From: Hymenobacter ruricola
Lineage (GTDB): Bacteria; Bacteroidota; Bacteroidia; Cytophagales; Hymenobacteraceae
Direction of reading: 5' to 3'
Length of the DNA: 64,000 bases
NCBI RefSeq assembly: GCF_015694525.1
Contig: NZ_JADQDM010000001.1
Location: forward strand, 744,001-808,000
Notes under the pieces: generated by a model
What the model was told of the DNA's origin: nothing
The model's database searches: none
Seen by the model: only the letters and a program-made list of their open reading frames with translations
Made by a program: the position numbers and the translations under genes
In this document: piece by piece, positions 7,731 through 18,125 of the stretch
Numbering within the stretch: the first letter of the stretch is position 1
Layout: each line of letters starts with the position of its first letter

Positions 7731-8180
7731 TGTCATTGCGAGGCCGCAGGCCGTGGCAATCCGTCCTCTCTAAGCGACCAGCCCTCTGACGTGATAAAAC
7801 TTTCTACCCCACCAATTCTTCCCAAGCTGGGTTGTTGGCTTCAATCAAAGCCAATTTCTTGGCCCGTGAGCCCGCTTTGAGCTGCTTCTCCCTGGCAATT
7901 GCCGCATTGATGTCGGAGTAGGTTTCGAAATGCACTAGCTTATGCACGTTGTATTTCTTGGTAAAACCTTCGTGAGAGTTGGCTTTGTGCTCGGCTACGC
8001 GTCGGATTAGGTCATTAGTCACACCGATGTACAGGACGGTATGGTTGGCGTTGGTGAGCAAATAGACGTAGTAAGTGCGCACCATATTTTATGGGAGAGA
8101 AAAGGCTTTTTCACAACTCAGGGCTAGTCGCAGAGAGAGGACGGATTGCCGCGTTCCGCTGCGCTCCACTCGCAATGACA
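7731..8180. mobile_element. Candidate mobile element: GIY-YIG gene within terminal inverted repeats
   Basis: The left end (7731-7785) begins TGTCATTGCGAGGCCGCAGG and continues through GGCAATCCGTCCTCTCT and AGCCCT. The right end (8120-8180), read on the other strand, carries the same blocks in the same order, with six extra bases between the first two. The 282-bp GIY-YIG gene is the only gene inside. No target-site duplication is obvious. A gene-less relative occurs at 51106-51289. Mobility is an inference from the structure. Confidence 0.6.
7804..8085 (-). CDS. GIY-YIG nuclease family protein (UPF0213/YhbQ-like)
   Basis: This 93-residue protein is a single GIY-YIG domain. YYVYLLTN near the start is the GIY strand and VLYIGVTNDLIRR carries the YIG strand and the conserved arginine. 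EKQLKAG contains the catalytic glutamate. The length is normal for stand-alone UPF0213 proteins, which lack the DNA-recognition tail of homing enzymes. It is the only gene inside inverted repeats (7731-7785 and 8120-8180) in the pyrG-yidC gap. That location suggests it may cut or mobilise the element, but this is not proven. Confidence 0.9.
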   Translation of the reverse strand: MVRTYYVYLLTNANHTVLYIGVTNDLIRRVAEHKANSHEGFTKKYNVHKLVHFETYSDINAAIAREKQLKAGSRAKKLALIEANNPAWEELVG

Positions 8181-8186
8181 AGTTTC

Positions 8187-11472
<3,286 letters not shown>

Positions 11473-11695
11473 AGAAACAGGGCTGGTTGGAACAGAAGTA
11501 GTTAATGCCTGCCTGAGTGGTGCGCATCGGCTCTCATGACCAAGCAACAATCAAGCCGCACCATGCTGGTGGACCAGCGCAGAACCGTGTTTCGCTCTCC
11601 TGCATCTCTTGCCCGTCGCACCAAGCGAAAGGCCATCAGGCAGCGCGGTACCTCGCCTGCGGCATTACAACTGGCAGCGACTACGGCAGCAGCCA

Positions 11696-11726
11696 AGTGC
11701 TTCGACGGGCTCAGCATGACGTTCTT
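11696..11726 (+). repeat. Single-arm remnant of the GAAGCATCT element
   Basis: AAGTGCTTCGACGGGCTCAG followed by CATGACGTTCT resembles one arm of the palindromic elements elsewhere in the window. It lies 26 nt before the antiporter start. The rest of the 11473-11751 gap holds no further feature I can support. Confidence 0.5.
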
Positions 11727-11751
11727 ACTTTGCAAGCTCAACCGCTACCTC

Positions 11752-13362
11752 ATGCTGCACGAAACCCTGCTGCTCATTCTCGGCCTGCTGTTCGCCGTGT
11801 TCCTGCTGGTGATGCTGGCGCAGAAGCTGCACATTTCCTACCCCATTTTTCTGGTGCTGGGCGGGCTGGCGCTGAGCTTCGTGCCGGGCTTGCCGCGCGT
11901 GGCCATTGCGCCGGATTTGATTTTCCTGATTTTCCTGCCGCCGCTGCTCTATGAGGCGGCCTGGACCACCTCCTGGAACGACTTCTGGCGCTGGCGGCGG
12001 CCCATTGGGCTGCTGGCGTTTGGGCTGGTGGCCTTCACGTCGGGCATTGTGGCGGTGGTGGCGCAGGCTGTCATTCCGGGGTTCACGCTGGGGCTGGGCT
12101 TTCTGCTCGGCGGCATCATTTCGCCGCCCGATGCCGTGGCGGCCACCTCGGTGCTGCGCGGCGTGAAGGTGCCGCGGCGAGTGACGGCCATTCTGGAGGG
12201 CGAAAGCCTGATAAACGACGCCAGCAGCCTCATTGTGTTTCGGTTTGCGCTGCTGGCCGTGTCGTCGGGCGTGTTTGTGTGGCAGCAGGCGGCCGCCAGC
12301 TTCGTCATCGTGAGCGGCATGGGGCTGGTGGTGGGCATTGTGGTGGCGTGCGGCTTCTTTTTGCTGCACCGGTTCCTGCCCACCACGCCCAGCATCAACA
12401 CGGTGCTCACCTTCATGGCGCCCTACGTGATGTATCTGCTGGCCGAGGAGTTCCACTTTTCGGGCGTGCTGGCGGTGGTGAGCGGCGGGCTGCTGCTTTC
12501 GCACCTTTCGCACCGGGTGTTCGACGCCAACACCCGCCTGCAGGCCAACAGCGTGTGGGCCAGCGTGAGCTTTGTCCTCAACGGGCTGGTCTTCATCCTC
12601 ATTGGCTTGCAGCTGCCCATTGCGGTGGAAGGGCTGGGCGAATATTCCCTGCAACAGGCCATCACCTACGGGCTGCTGATGAGCGCGCTGGTCATCGTCA
12701 TTCGGCTGCTGTGGATGTACCCGGCGGCGTTCCTGCCGCGCTACCTGAGCCGGAAAGTCCGCAGCAGCGAGCCCAGCCCCGGCTGGCAGGGCACGCTGGT
12801 GCTGGGCTGGGCGGGCATGCGCGGGGTGGTGTCGCTGGCCTCGGCGCTGTCGGTGCCGCTGCTGACGGCCGACGGCCTGCAGTTTCCGCAGCGCAACCTC
12901 ATTTTGTTCATCACCTTCGTGGTCATTCTGGTCACGCTGGTGCTGCAGGGGCTCACGCTGCCGGCCATCATCCGCTTCACCCGGCTGGCCGAGCGCGACG
13001 ACCGCACGCCGCTGGAAGAGCAGGAAGCCGGCGTGCGCCTGCACCTGCGCACGGCCGCCGTGAAGCACCTGCAGCGCCAGTACGCCGCCGAAACCGAGTC
13101 CAACGAGCTCATTGCCCGCCTGCAGCAGCGCATGCAAACCGAAATCAACCTCACCACCCGCACCCTCAACTCGCTGGAAGTGGACGAGGCCGGCCGCGAC
13201 GCCCTGCGCCAGTACCACCTCGTGCTGCTCGACGTGCTGAACGTGGAGCGCGAAGCCCTGGCCCACCTGCGCCACCACGACCGCTTCGACGACGAGGTGC
13301 TGCGCCAGCAGGAAGCCCAGCTAGACCTGGACGAGGCCAAGGTGAAGCACATCGAGCGGTAG
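11752..13362 (+). CDS. Na+/H+ antiporter, CPA1 family
   Basis: This 536-residue membrane protein has about twelve hydrophobic segments. Family landmarks are FLPPLLYEAAW, the GGIISPPDAVAATSVLR segment holding the ion-binding aspartate, LEGESLINDASSLIVFR, and GWAGMRGVVSLASALSVPL. It exchanges Na+ (or K+) for protons across the inner membrane. The last 110 residues are a soluble, charged, coiled-coil-like tail, often regulatory in CPA1 members. The ATG at 11752 starts the first membrane helix; the upstream in-frame extension overlaps repeat DNA and is rejected. Confidence 0.93.
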   Translation: MLHETLLLILGLLFAVFLLVMLAQKLHISYPIFLVLGGLALSFVPGLPRVAIAPDLIFLIFLPPLLYEAAWTTSWNDFWRWRRPIGLLAFGLVAFTSGIVAVVAQAVIPGFTLGLGFLLGGIISPPDAVAATSVLRGVKVPRRVTAILEGESLINDASSLIVFRFALLAVSSGVFVWQQAAASFVIVSGMGLVVGIVVACGFFLLHRFLPTTPSINTVLTFMAPYVMYLLAEEFHFSGVLAVVSGGLLLSHLSHRVFDANTRLQANSVWASVSFVLNGLVFILIGLQLPIAVEGLGEYSLQQAITYGLLMSALVIVIRLLWMYPAAFLPRYLSRKVRSSEPSPGWQGTLVLGWAGMRGVVSLASALSVPLLTADGLQFPQRNLILFITFVVILVTLVLQGLTLPAIIRFTRLAERDDRTPLEEQEAGVRLHLRTAAVKHLQRQYAAETESNELIARLQQRMQTEINLTTRTLNSLEVDEAGRDALRQYHLVLLDVLNVEREALAHLRHHDRFDDEVLRQQEAQLDLDEAKVKHIER

Positions 13363-13377
13363 GGGCGGGGTTATATG

Positions 13378-13480
13378 CCCGTCATGCAGCGCGCAGCGAA
13401 GCATCTTTACCGCAATACTGATTCTTGTCGATTGAATTACTGCTGCGGTAAAGATGCTTCGCTGCGCGCTGCATGACGGG
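13378..13480. repeat. Long palindromic intergenic element, GAAGCATCT family
   Basis: Perfect 37-nt arms at 13378-13414 and 13444-13480 with a 29-nt loop. The outer end is CCCGTCATGCAGCGCGCAGC and the inner part GAAGCATCTTTACCGCA. It lies 16 nt after the antiporter stop and could also fold as a terminator-like hairpin. Confidence 0.85.
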
Positions 13481-13536
13481 TATTCATCCGTTTATTGCGG
13501 TTGGGTTATTCCTGCTTTCCACTTTTTCCCCTTCGC

Positions 13537-14445
13537 ATGAGTCTCTATTACCAACCTTCCAATAAAATGCCTCTTGGGGGCGTGCTGCTGTTTTTGCTGG
13601 GCGGCGTGCTGGCCGCCGCGGTGCTGGCGTTTGTGTACATCTACGCCGTCTGGTACATTCCTTTCGTGTACATCAACTTCTTTCTCTGCCTGGGCTTTGG
13701 GCTGGTGCTGGGCGGGGCGCTGCTGCTGCTGGCGCGGGCTGGCAAGCTGCGCAGCCCCGCGGGCGTGGGCGCGCTGGCCGGGCTGGTGGGCCTGGCGGCC
13801 GTCTACCTGGAATGGAGCCTCTACCTCACGCTGCTTTTCAATGCCGAAACCACCGGCACCGGGCGCGAGGCCGACACCAGCACCTCGTTCAGCGCGGGCA
13901 TATTTGCCGATGCGCTCACCCACCCCGGCGCCATGTGGAGCGCCATCAACCAAATCAACGCAACCGGCACCTGGTCGCTGAAGGGCGCCACGCCCACGGG
14001 CCTTTTCCTGTGGCTGGTGTGGCTGGTCGAGCTGGTCATCATCCTCGGCGGCGCCTACCTGATGGCCCGCTCGCAGGCCACTGAGCCCTTCTCGGAGCTC
14101 ACCAACGAGTGGGCCGACGAAGAAACCCTGGCCCACCCCATTGCCTTTGCCCAGGACGTGGCCCAAACCCGCTCGGCCCTCGAAGCCGGCCAGCTTCACG
14201 CCCTGGCGCCCCACCTGGCCCAGTCGGCATTGGACCCCTTCGCCCGCCTCAAGCTGCACCGCGTGGCCAGCGACCCCGCCTGCCAGTACCTGACGCTGGA
14301 AAACGTGACCCCCAAAGTCGACAACAAAGGCAAAACCACGCAGTCGACCGCCACCGTGGTGCAGCACCTGGCCATTTCGCCCGCTGCCTACGAGGACCTT
14401 AGAACGCGCTTCGGCACCTTGCCCGGGGCCACTCAAGCGGGCTAG
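13537..14445 (+). CDS. Multi-pass membrane protein of unknown function
   Basis: This 302-residue protein starts at the ATG at 13537. Four hydrophobic stretches are visible: around residues 13-38, 42-63, 70-95 and 155-178. A soluble C-terminal region of about 120 residues follows, beginning near EPFSELTNEWADE. I do not recognise the family. It lies between an intergenic palindrome and a strong bidirectional terminator, so it is probably monocistronic. Confidence 0.75.
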   Translation: MSLYYQPSNKMPLGGVLLFLLGGVLAAAVLAFVYIYAVWYIPFVYINFFLCLGFGLVLGGALLLLARAGKLRSPAGVGALAGLVGLAAVYLEWSLYLTLLFNAETTGTGREADTSTSFSAGIFADALTHPGAMWSAINQINATGTWSLKGATPTGLFLWLVWLVELVIILGGAYLMARSQATEPFSELTNEWADEETLAHPIAFAQDVAQTRSALEAGQLHALAPHLAQSALDPFARLKLHRVASDPACQYLTLENVTPKVDNKGKTTQSTATVVQHLAISPAAYEDLRTRFGTLPGATQAG

Positions 14446-14490
14446 CTGGGCCGAACACCGGCGCCATTGCGCAAACGCGCTGCTGTCATT

Positions 14491-14546
14491 AACGCAAAGC
14501 ATCCCAGCCGCCTAGAGTCAATGGCGGCTGGGATGCTTTGCGTTTT
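14491..14546. terminator. Bidirectional terminator between convergent genes
   Basis: Perfect 22-nt arms (14491-14512 and 14523-14544, starting AACGCAAAGCATCCCAGC) with a 10-nt loop. It serves the membrane protein gene on the plus strand and the Old Yellow Enzyme gene on the minus strand. Stem strength rather than a long T tract supports the call. Confidence 0.7.
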
Positions 14547-14571
14547 GGCGCTGCCAAAAGCAACCACCCGC

Positions 14572-15678
14572 TTATACCAGCGTGCGCAGCGCCTCGCGGC
14601 TGAAGCCTTTCATTTCGTCGGCGCGGCCCTGCTGGATTTTCTCCACCCAGTTCGGGTCCACAATCAGCTGGCGGCCCACGGCCACAAGGTCAAACTCGTC
14701 GCGGTCCAGCCGGCGCAGCAGCTCATCGATGCCCTGTGGTTCCGAAGCTTCGCCCGCGAAGCCGGCCAGGAATTCGCCCGACAAGCCCACCGAGCCCACG
14801 GTGATGGTGGTTTTGCCGGTAAGCTTTTTCACCCAGCCCGCGAAGTTCAGGTCCGAGCCTTCGTGGGTAAACTCGGGCTCCCAGAAGCGGCGTTGCGAGC
14901 AGTGGAAAATGTCGACGCCGGCCGCGGCCAGGGGCTGCAGCCAGGCCTCCATTTCCTGGGGCGTGTGGGCCAGCTTCACGGCGTAGTCCTGCTGCTTCCA
15001 CTGCGAAAGGCGCAGGCTGATGACGAACTCCTCGCCCACGGCCCGGCGCACCTCGCGCACCAGCTCCACGGCCAGGCGGCTGCGCTGGGTGAGGTCGTCG
15101 CCGCCGTAGGCATCGGTGCGCTCGTTCAGGCCGGCCCAGAAAAACTGGTCGATGAGGTAGCCGTGGGCGCCGTGCAGCTCCAGGCAGTCGAAACCCAGTC
15201 GCTTGGCATCGGCCGCGGCCTGGGCAAAGGCGGCGATGGTGTCGGTGATGTCGTTTTCGGTCATGGCCTTGCCGGTGGGCTGGCCGGGCTTGATGAGGCC
15301 GGAGGGGCCCTCGAAGGCTTCTGAGGGTTTCCAGCCGGAGCGGTGCTCGGCCATCACGCCCATGTGCCAGAGCTGCGGGCCCATTTTGCCGCCCGCCGCG
15401 TGCACTTCATCAATGACGTGCTGCCAGCCGGCCAGCGCAGCTTCGCCGTAGAAATGCGGGATGTTGGGGTCGTTGGACGAGGCCGGGCGCTCCACCACGG
15501 TGCCTTCGGAGAGGATGAGGCCGACCTGGCCTTCGGCCCGGCGGCGGTAGTAGGCGGCCACGTCGGCGCCCGGCACCCCGTTGGGCGAGAAGGAGCGGGT
15601 CATGGGCGCCATGACAATGCGGTTGTTGAGGTGCAGGGATTTCAGCGCGAAGGGCGCGAACAGGGCGTTGGTGGACAT
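14572..15678 (-). CDS. Old Yellow Enzyme family alkene reductase (NADH:flavin oxidoreductase)
   Basis: This 368-residue FMN enzyme has the family start ALFAPFALKSLHLNNRIVMA and MTRSFSPNGVP. The LELHGAHGYLIDQFFW segment and the phosphate-binding end VAVGRQLIVDPNWVEKI are also present. Relatives reduce activated C=C bonds of enones, nitroesters and maleimides using NAD(P)H. The cytoplasmic location is inferred from the lack of a signal peptide. It is transcribed alone, with a terminator at 14491-14546 and a palindromic element upstream at 15748-15842. Confidence 0.94.
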   Translation of the reverse strand: MSTNALFAPFALKSLHLNNRIVMAPMTRSFSPNGVPGADVAAYYRRRAEGQVGLILSEGTVVERPASSNDPNIPHFYGEAALAGWQHVIDEVHAAGGKMGPQLWHMGVMAEHRSGWKPSEAFEGPSGLIKPGQPTGKAMTENDITDTIAAFAQAAADAKRLGFDCLELHGAHGYLIDQFFWAGLNERTDAYGGDDLTQRSRLAVELVREVRRAVGEEFVISLRLSQWKQQDYAVKLAHTPQEMEAWLQPLAAAGVDIFHCSQRRFWEPEFTHEGSDLNFAGWVKKLTGKTTITVGSVGLSGEFLAGFAGEASEPQGIDELLRRLDRDEFDLVAVGRQLIVDPNWVEKIQQGRADEMKGFSREALRTLV

Positions 15679-15747
15679 AATAGGCGGGTTAGCTATAAAT
15701 GAAGGGTGACAACAGGAAAGCAGGGCTTTTGATTTTGTTGGGGGCGT

Positions 15748-15842
15748 CTGTCATCCTGAGCGCAGCGAAGGACCTTCTCACGTCAGCACAGTTGGCCGTA
15801 ATTCAAACGCGAGAAGGTCCTTCGCTGCGCTCAGGATGACAG
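15748..15842. repeat. Long palindromic element of the GTCATCCTGAGC/GAAGGACCTT family
   Basis: Perfect 32-nt arms at 15748-15779 and 15811-15842 (CTGTCATCCTGAGCGCAGCG to GAAGGACCTTCTC). The right arm contains the stop codon of the XRE regulator gene (15831-15833). The loop carries CGTCAGCACA, which also occurs inverted just outside at 15848-15857. Confidence 0.85.
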
Positions 15843-16445
15843 CTGGTGTGCTGACGGACTACTTTCCCCCTCTGCCAGCAGCGCGGCCAGCGCCGCGGCT
15901 TCGGTTTCGAGGGCTTCGGCTTGCAGGCGGAGCAGGTGGTGGCGGGCCGCGTCGTCGGGGGTGAAGGCGGTGGCCCAGAGCTCGGCCAGCTCGCGCGGGT
16001 AGGTGAAGCGCGACCAGTCGCCGGGCGGGGCGGGCTCGGGCGCGGCGGGCGGCAGGGCGGCCAGCAGCGCGGGCAGGGCCGTTTGCCAGCGCAGGCCCAC
16101 GGCGGCCCGCTGGTGCAGGGCCTGCAATTCATAGCGCAGGTTGCGGGCTTTCCAGACGCAGTAGTCGCGGCGGGCTTCGAGGGGCTTGGCGGTGGGGGCG
16201 GCGGGCAGGGCGGGGGGCGGCTGCGGAATGCCCAGCACCGCGCGCCGCGCGTCTTCGGGCACCAGGGCCAGCAGGGGCGCGGCCCGCTCGTACACCGCCG
16301 GGCTCAGGGGGCGCCGGTTGGCTTCAATGTTGGCCAGCAGGCTGCGGCTGATGCCCAGAAAATCGGCCAGCTCCTGCTGGGGGATGCCCAGGTATTGCCG
16401 CAGAACGGCCAAACGCGAATCGGGAAAGTTGGAGGGGCGGGCCAC
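15831..16445 (-). CDS. XRE-family transcriptional regulator
   Basis: This 204-residue protein has an N-terminal helix-turn-helix at about residues 14-44: LRQYLGIPQQELADFLGISR followed by SLLANIEANRRPL. The rest is Ala/Pro/Leu-rich and helical, with no domain I recognise. Three copies of TGAAACATATT or its complement lie directly upstream (16466-16544), so it probably regulates its own promoter. It follows the nuclease gene at 16542 on the same strand. Its stop codon lies inside a repetitive palindromic element, so the last few residues (QLSS) come from the repeat. Confidence 0.85.
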   Translation of the reverse strand: MARPSNFPDSRLAVLRQYLGIPQQELADFLGISRSLLANIEANRRPLSPAVYERAAPLLALVPEDARRAVLGIPQPPPALPAAPTAKPLEARRDYCVWKARNLRYELQALHQRAAVGLRWQTALPALLAALPPAAPEPAPPGDWSRFTYPRELAELWATAFTPDDAARHHLLRLQAEALETEAAALAALLAEGESSPSAHQLSS

Positions 16446-16465
16446 GGACAGGTAGCGGCTAGGGT

Positions 16466-16544
16466 TGAAACATATTTCGCCACAAGTTGCAAATAAGTTT
16501 CAACCCATGAAACATATTCTGATTTGTGAGGCGAATATGTTTCA
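16466..16544. promoter_or_regulatory. Candidate operator cluster of the XRE regulator
   Basis: TGAAACATATTtCGCC occurs at 16466-16481. A palindrome follows with perfect 12-nt arms, TGAAACATATTC at 16508-16519 and GAATATGTTTCA at 16533-16544, with a 13-nt spacer. GTTTCA at 16497-16502 adds a short inverted half. The cluster is 21 nt before the XRE start and touches the end of the upstream nuclease gene. The half-site resembles TGAGACATATT in the restriction operator at 25495-25535. Confidence 0.55.
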
Positions 16545-17165
16545 CGCGCTGGCCGGCCCAATAGCAGGTGCCAGGGCTTCGGCTTGCCAGGCGCACCGTT
16601 TGGGCAGGTCGCCCACGTCGGCCAAACGGCACTGGATGCCGAGAGGCGTCAGCTTTTCGCGCAGCTTTTTCTCGAACCCTTGCCGTTTCGTGCGGCGATT
16701 GTGCTCCTCTTGGCGCGTATCGGTGACTTTGGCAGTAGGCCAGATGGGGTCTTCGGCCAGCAGTACCACAAACGACACCGGCTGGGCCGGGCGCAGCATC
16801 GCCGCTCGCAAGTCGGCGGGCAAGAGGGCATCCTGTTGGCGCGCCCCCAGGTGGAGGCCCGCCCAGGTATGAACAGCTTTTAGCAGCAGCTGCCGATGCA
16901 GCTTGCCCGACTTCACTTTTTGGTGCAGCTTGGGGGCCCGGCCCCGGTAGTTTTTTACTTCCAGCAACAGCAGCTCGGCGAAAGCCGGTTGGGGGCCGGC
17001 CACGATATCGACGCCCCGCAGGCCGTCAATCTTTTCCAGTCGCTCCTGATAAAAGTGAGGATTGACCGGGTCTTGTTCGTCGTATTTAAAGGCCAGCCAC
17101 GTATCGGGAAACGTGAACCGGAGCCGCGGCTTCTGCTCGTTAGCGGGTTCCGTTATCGTCGGCAT
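16542..17165 (-). CDS. Uncharacterised protein with a PD-(D/E)xK-like nuclease motif, partner of an AAA ATPase remnant
   Basis: This 207-residue protein has GVDIVAG with Asp53 followed by LLLLEVKNYRG with Glu69 and Lys71. The spacing D-x15-ExK fits the restriction endonuclease fold. The rest is basic and helical and includes QEEHNRRTKRQGFEKKLREK. Its start lies inside the last 26 nt of the ATPase reading frame, so the two were made as an operon. By analogy with ATPase-nuclease anti-phage pairs it may be the effector. The ATPase is damaged, so the system is probably inactive. The nuclease assignment rests on the motif alone. Confidence 0.55.
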   Translation of the reverse strand: MPTITEPANEQKPRLRFTFPDTWLAFKYDEQDPVNPHFYQERLEKIDGLRGVDIVAGPQPAFAELLLLEVKNYRGRAPKLHQKVKSGKLHRQLLLKAVHTWAGLHLGARQQDALLPADLRAAMLRPAQPVSFVVLLAEDPIWPTAKVTDTRQEEHNRRTKRQGFEKKLREKLTPLGIQCRLADVGDLPKRCAWQAEALAPAIGPASA

Positions 17166-17922
17166 CGGCTTGGTCTAAGGCATCCTCGAAGTCATAGGTT
17201 TGGGTCAGTTCCGCATCCAGCCCCGCCACGTGCTCCAGTTGGATAAAGTCGTCCTTGGTTTCGACCTGCGTGGCCCCGTTCTCCCCCGCATACAGCGCAA
17301 AATATTTGACGGGCTGCCGCTCCCGTTGCGCCAGGATGTGCAGCTCCTTGAGCAAAAACAGGCTGTGCGTGGCCAGAATAATCTGGAAGCCCGCCTTGGC
17401 CAGCTCGGTGAGCACGGCGGCCATGTCTTTGAGCAAGGCGGGGTTGAGGTTGGCCTCCGGCTCGTCCCAGAACAGGGTGGTTTCGGGCGTGAGCGTGCGG
17501 TTGGCCAGCAGCTTGTACAGCGTAGCAAACTTGCGGAAGCCCTCGGCCACGAGGTTCATCTCCATGTGCGGTTGCTCGGGCGCGGAGAGGCGGCGAGGTA
17601 GAAATGGCCGCCTTCTTCCTCCACCTTCCCACCAATGAGCTGCTGGAGCTGCGCTACGATGTGGGCCGGTTCGGGCTGTCGCAGGGGTGGCCCCATCAGC
17701 AGGCGCAGGAGGTCGGGGTAGGTTTCGTCAATGGGAATTTCGCGCCGGTCGTAGAGGGGGAGAAGCCAACCCATTGTCAGGACTTCCTTGGCGGGGATGA
17801 AGACGGACGCCACAGCCCCAGTTCCTAAGGAAGTAAACCACAATCACGTTCAGCCCTTCGCCAAACTCAAAGTCGGCGTCTTCAAACACGGTGAAATTGC
17901 GGAGGCGCAGGCGTTTTAGCAT
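17140..17922 (-). pseudogene. Degraded AAA-type (SMC/RecF-like) ATPase
   Basis: The N-terminus reads MLKRLRLRNFTVFEDADFEF and GEGLNVIV, exactly where a Walker A loop should follow, but the P-loop is absent. The sequence jumps in another frame to SVFIPAKEVLTMGWLLPLYD (about 17800) and runs to GGHFYLA. It then returns to the first frame for MEMNLVAEGFRKFATLYKLL (signature), LFWDEPEANLNP (Walker B) and FQIILATHSLFLLKELHIL (His switch). It therefore has an internal deletion of what I estimate as tens of codons, plus two compensating frame changes near 17840 and 17590. The gene family is an overcoming-lysogenization-like/AAA15 ATPase that works with a nuclease. Confidence 0.75.
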
Positions 17923-17968
17923 GGCGCGAAGCCACAGATGCGGCAGGCGAAAGCAGTGGCGTTTCGCC

Positions 17969-18055
17969 GTAGCGCGGACTTTGTAGTCCGCGTCCCTAGC
18001 GGATACCCGCACGATGCTAACGGCGCGGAGACGCGGACTACAAAGTCCGCGCTAC
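17969..18055. repeat. Palindromic element of the GCGGACTnTGnAGTCCGCG family
   Basis: Perfect 26-nt arms at 17969-17994 and 18030-18055, starting GTAGCGCGGACTTTGTAGTC. It sits between the divergent ATPase remnant and the carboxypeptidase gene. A related copy is at 46251-46324. Confidence 0.85.
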
Positions 18056-18125
18056 TTCGCTTCCGGCGCCTTCTTTCTGCCCCCTGCGGCCACCCCAGAC
18101 GCCTCTGCTGCGTAAGTTGCGGCCG

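Noticed and set aside
5966..7789. A 607-codon plus-strand frame opposite yidC
   Set aside because: The translation is Val/Gly/His-rich without motifs; it is the antisense shadow of yidC.
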